A DNA stretch of 5,608 nt, from positions 1 to 5,608 of the forward strand of contig DAOVVY010000061.1 of NCBI GenBank assembly GCA_030636885.1, read 5' to 3'. Shown here one piece after another: positions 4,599 through 5,608 of this stretch. How positions within the stretch are numbered: position 1 is the first letter of the stretch; each line of letters opens with the position of its first letter. Both the position numbers and the translations under genes were made by a program. The notes beneath the pieces are model-generated. The model saw nothing but the letters and a program-made list of their open reading frames with translations. It was not told the origin of the DNA and searched no databases. The stretch is from Candidatus Nanohaloarchaea archaeon (GTDB lineage Archaea > EX4484-52 > GLR71).

Positions 4599-4609
4599 AA
4601 ACACTAAAA

Positions 4610-4619
4610 CTATTTATTC
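4610..4619 (+). promoter_or_regulatory. TATA box for the hydrogenase operon (leaderless)
   Basis: CTATTTATTC is centred about 26 nt before the ATG at 4641 with no ribosome binding site between them. This marks the NuoB-like gene as the first gene of its transcript, with the NuoC-like and following genes downstream. Confidence 0.5.
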
Positions 4620-4640
4620 TACAACAAAGAAATAGACCTT

Positions 4641-5129
4641 ATGCTTAAATCACAGATCTATAAACTAAAAACAAAAGCAATAAACAAGGCACGAATTAAG
4701 TCTCCCTGGATGATGCACTTTGACGCAACATCCTGCAACGGTTGCGGAATAGAGATACTTGCCTGCCTGACCCCAAAATATGACATTGAACGGTTCGGCA
4801 TAGTAGAGAAAGGAAACCCACGCCATTCAGACATACTCCTTGTAACAGGCGCAGTATCCCACAAGATGAAAGATAAACTGAAACTGATATATGACCAGAT
4901 GCCCGAACCAAAAGTAGTCATAGTAGTAGGTGTCTGTGGCATATCTAAAGGAATATACCAAGGCTGCTACAACGTAATCGGTCCGATAGATAAAGTGATA
5001 CCTGTCGATATCTATGTGCCTGGCTGCCCACCACGACCCCAGGCAATAATAGACGGCGTCATAAAAGGTCTGACACTTTGGGAAACAAAACTTAAAGAAT
5101 ACGAAGAAGATAAAAAAATATTAATGTGA
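4641..5129 (+). CDS. NuoB-like small subunit of group 4 [NiFe]-hydrogenase / complex I-like module
   Basis: This is an electron-transfer subunit carrying the proximal [4Fe-4S] cluster (N2 equivalent) next to the large subunit of an energy-converting hydrogenase or related complex, on the cytosolic face of the membrane. The cluster ligands are visible: C32 and C35 in SCNGCGIEIL, C99 in GVCGISKG and C129 in VPGCPPRP. The spacing matches Mbh/Ech small subunits (MbhJ, EchC) as well as NuoB; the CxxC form, in place of the CC pair of NuoB, favours the hydrogenase-type branch. Further Cys42 and Cys109 are not expected ligands. The 162-residue length is typical. The TATA box about 26 nt upstream marks the operon start. 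The NuoC-like gene follows after a 6-nt gap. Whether the complex has a Ni-Fe site cannot be told without the large subunit. Confidence 0.92.
   Translation: MLKSQIYKLKTKAINKARIKSPWMMHFDATSCNGCGIEILACLTPKYDIERFGIVEKGNPRHSDILLVTGAVSHKMKDKLKLIYDQMPEPKVVIVVGVCGISKGIYQGCYNVIGPIDKVIPVDIYVPGCPPRPQAIIDGVIKGLTLWETKLKEYEEDKKILM
5126..5129 (+). promoter_or_regulatory. Ribosome binding site inside the NuoB-like stop region
   Basis: GTGA overlaps the TGA stop codon of the NuoB-like gene and lies 6 nt before the ATG at 5136. This arrangement should couple translation of the two hydrogenase subunits and supports the chosen start of the second gene. Confidence 0.5.
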
Positions 5130-5135
5130 ACAATC

Positions 5136-5519
5136 ATGGAATGGCTAAAGACTCTAGGAAAAATATACAAGACAGACAGAAATAACTATTTCATTAAAAC
5201 CAGCCATAAAGATATCCCAAAAACCCTACAGATCCTAAAAGACAACAACATAACCCACATATCTTCAATCACAGGTATTGATACACAAAAAGAGATAGAA
5301 ATCATATATCATTTTTCAAAAGATAAAAACACGATAAACATAAAGACACAAATAGACAGAAATACACCAGAAACAACAACAATAACAAAAGAATTTCCTG
5401 GTGCACTCCTTTTTGAAAAAGAACTTGCAGAAATGTTGGGTGTAAAGATAAAAGGAATAAAAAATGAACACCTAGTACTGTCAGATAAATCACCACTATA
5501 CCCTTTAAGGCGTGACTAA
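5136..5519 (+). CDS. NuoC-like 30-kDa-type subunit of hydrogenase / complex I-like module
   Basis: This is a structural subunit that binds beside the NuoB-like and NuoD-like subunits in the peripheral arm (MbhK/EchD equivalent). It carries no cofactor. An N-terminal alpha/beta half runs to HISSITGID (residues 41-49) and EIIYHF (55-60), and the family signature is in the second half: FPGALLFEKELAEMLGV (87-103), the counterpart of the E.E..emfG motif, followed by LVLSDKSPLYPLRRD (113-127), matching the conserved L.P..PLR end. At 127 residues it is short, as in archaeal Ech/Mbh complexes, and lacks the extension of bacterial NuoC. It starts 6 nt after the NuoB-like gene. Its stop is doubled (TAA TAA, 5517-5522). 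NuoB-NuoC order is the usual one, with NuoD expected next. Confidence 0.87.
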   Translation: MEWLKTLGKIYKTDRNNYFIKTSHKDIPKTLQILKDNNITHISSITGIDTQKEIEIIYHFSKDKNTINIKTQIDRNTPETTTITKEFPGALLFEKELAEMLGVKIKGIKNEHLVLSDKSPLYPLRRD

Positions 5520-5529
5520 TAAACGACAA

Positions 5530-5534
5530 GGTGA
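5530..5534 (+). promoter_or_regulatory. Shine-Dalgarno site for the third operon gene
   Basis: GGTGA is 8 nt before the ATG at 5543, downstream of the tandem stop codons of the NuoC-like gene. It supports a new translation start there and continuation of the operon beyond the window. Confidence 0.6.
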
Positions 5535-5542
5535 AAACACGT

Positions 5543-5608
5543 ATGAAAAACGAAATTGAACAATACGCAAGGAATATACTTGAAGGTGAACTGACCGCAG
5601 GCATTGAC
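5543..5608 (+). CDS. Partial CDS, third gene of the hydrogenase operon (5' end only)
   Basis: Twenty-two in-frame codons without a stop run to the window edge, preceded by GGTGA. The visible residues begin MKNEIEQYARNILEG and form a charged, probably helical segment. By gene order the NuoD/MbhL/EchE-type large subunit is expected here, but its usual early motif (IP.GP.HP) is not yet seen and no cysteine appears. It may be a large subunit with an N-terminal extension, or a different accessory gene. The window ends too early to decide. Confidence 0.6.
   Translation, partial: MKNEIEQYARNILEGELTAGID

Noticed and set aside
4658..4942. Minus-strand open frames opposite the NuoB-like gene
   Set aside because: Both overlap the conserved cluster-binding region of the NuoB-like protein and have no start signals.
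5302..5604. Hydrophobic 100-codon minus-strand frame opposite the NuoC-like gene
   Set aside because: It looks membrane-like only because Lys/Asn/Thr-rich coding reads as Phe/Leu/Val on the other strand. It spans an intergenic start region used on the + strand.
1..5608. CRISPR array, insertion sequence or attachment-site duplications
   Set aside because: No spaced direct repeats, transposase motifs or terminal inverted repeats were seen, and no second copy of a tRNA 3' end was found near the orphan genes.

Overview
The window is archaeal. The evidence is TATA-type promoter boxes placed about 26 nt ahead of start codons or tRNA genes, GGTGA-type ribosome binding sites, a cupin-type glucose-6-phosphate isomerase, a DUF84/YjjX-type house-cleaning NTPase of the kind many archaea carry, archaeal-looking tRNAs without an encoded CCA, and two subunits of a group 4 [NiFe]-hydrogenase / complex I-like module. 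That module points to anaerobic or hydrogen/ferredoxin-linked energy metabolism. I cannot name the lineage from sequence alone. An uncultured anaerobic euryarchaeal-type or DPANN-type genome would both fit.

Layout. 1-340: tRNA-Val(GAC), a 155-nt spacer holding two strong hairpins (a candidate structured RNA), and tRNA-Glu(CTC), all on +. 403-942: DUF84/YjjX-type inosine/xanthosine triphosphatase, apparently leaderless. 983-1068: tRNA-Leu(GAG), ending at a T6 run. 1087-1648 on the minus strand: two overlapping small genes for unrecognised membrane proteins, converging on the tRNA-Leu gene. 1776-2507: single-domain sugar-1-phosphate nucleotidyltransferase, divergent from the membrane pair. 2565-3323: MinD-like deviant-Walker ATPase with an Asn at a usually acidic switch I position. 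3362-4156: archaeal cupin phosphoglucose isomerase with an added C-terminal segment. 4197-4598: AT-rich, leaderless orphan gene. 4641-5519: NuoB-like and NuoC-like hydrogenase subunits. 5543-end: the first 22 codons of a third gene in that operon.

How it may fit together. Phosphoglucose isomerase (glucose-6-P/fructose-6-P) and the nucleotidyltransferase (sugar-1-P to NDP-sugar) could both serve central sugar metabolism and nucleotide-sugar supply for glycans, but each has its own promoter-like signal, so this is an inference from proximity. The NuoB/NuoC pair would form part of the peripheral electron-transfer arm of a membrane-bound complex whose membrane subunits lie outside the window. The rest is housekeeping (tRNAs, NTP sanitation, MinD-type positioning) interspersed with orphan genes.

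The points most worth a second look are the C33 in the tRNA-Val anticodon loop, the structured spacer between two tRNAs, the Asp-to-Asn change in MinD, the orphan membrane-protein pair and the AT-rich orphan beside the hydrogenase operon.
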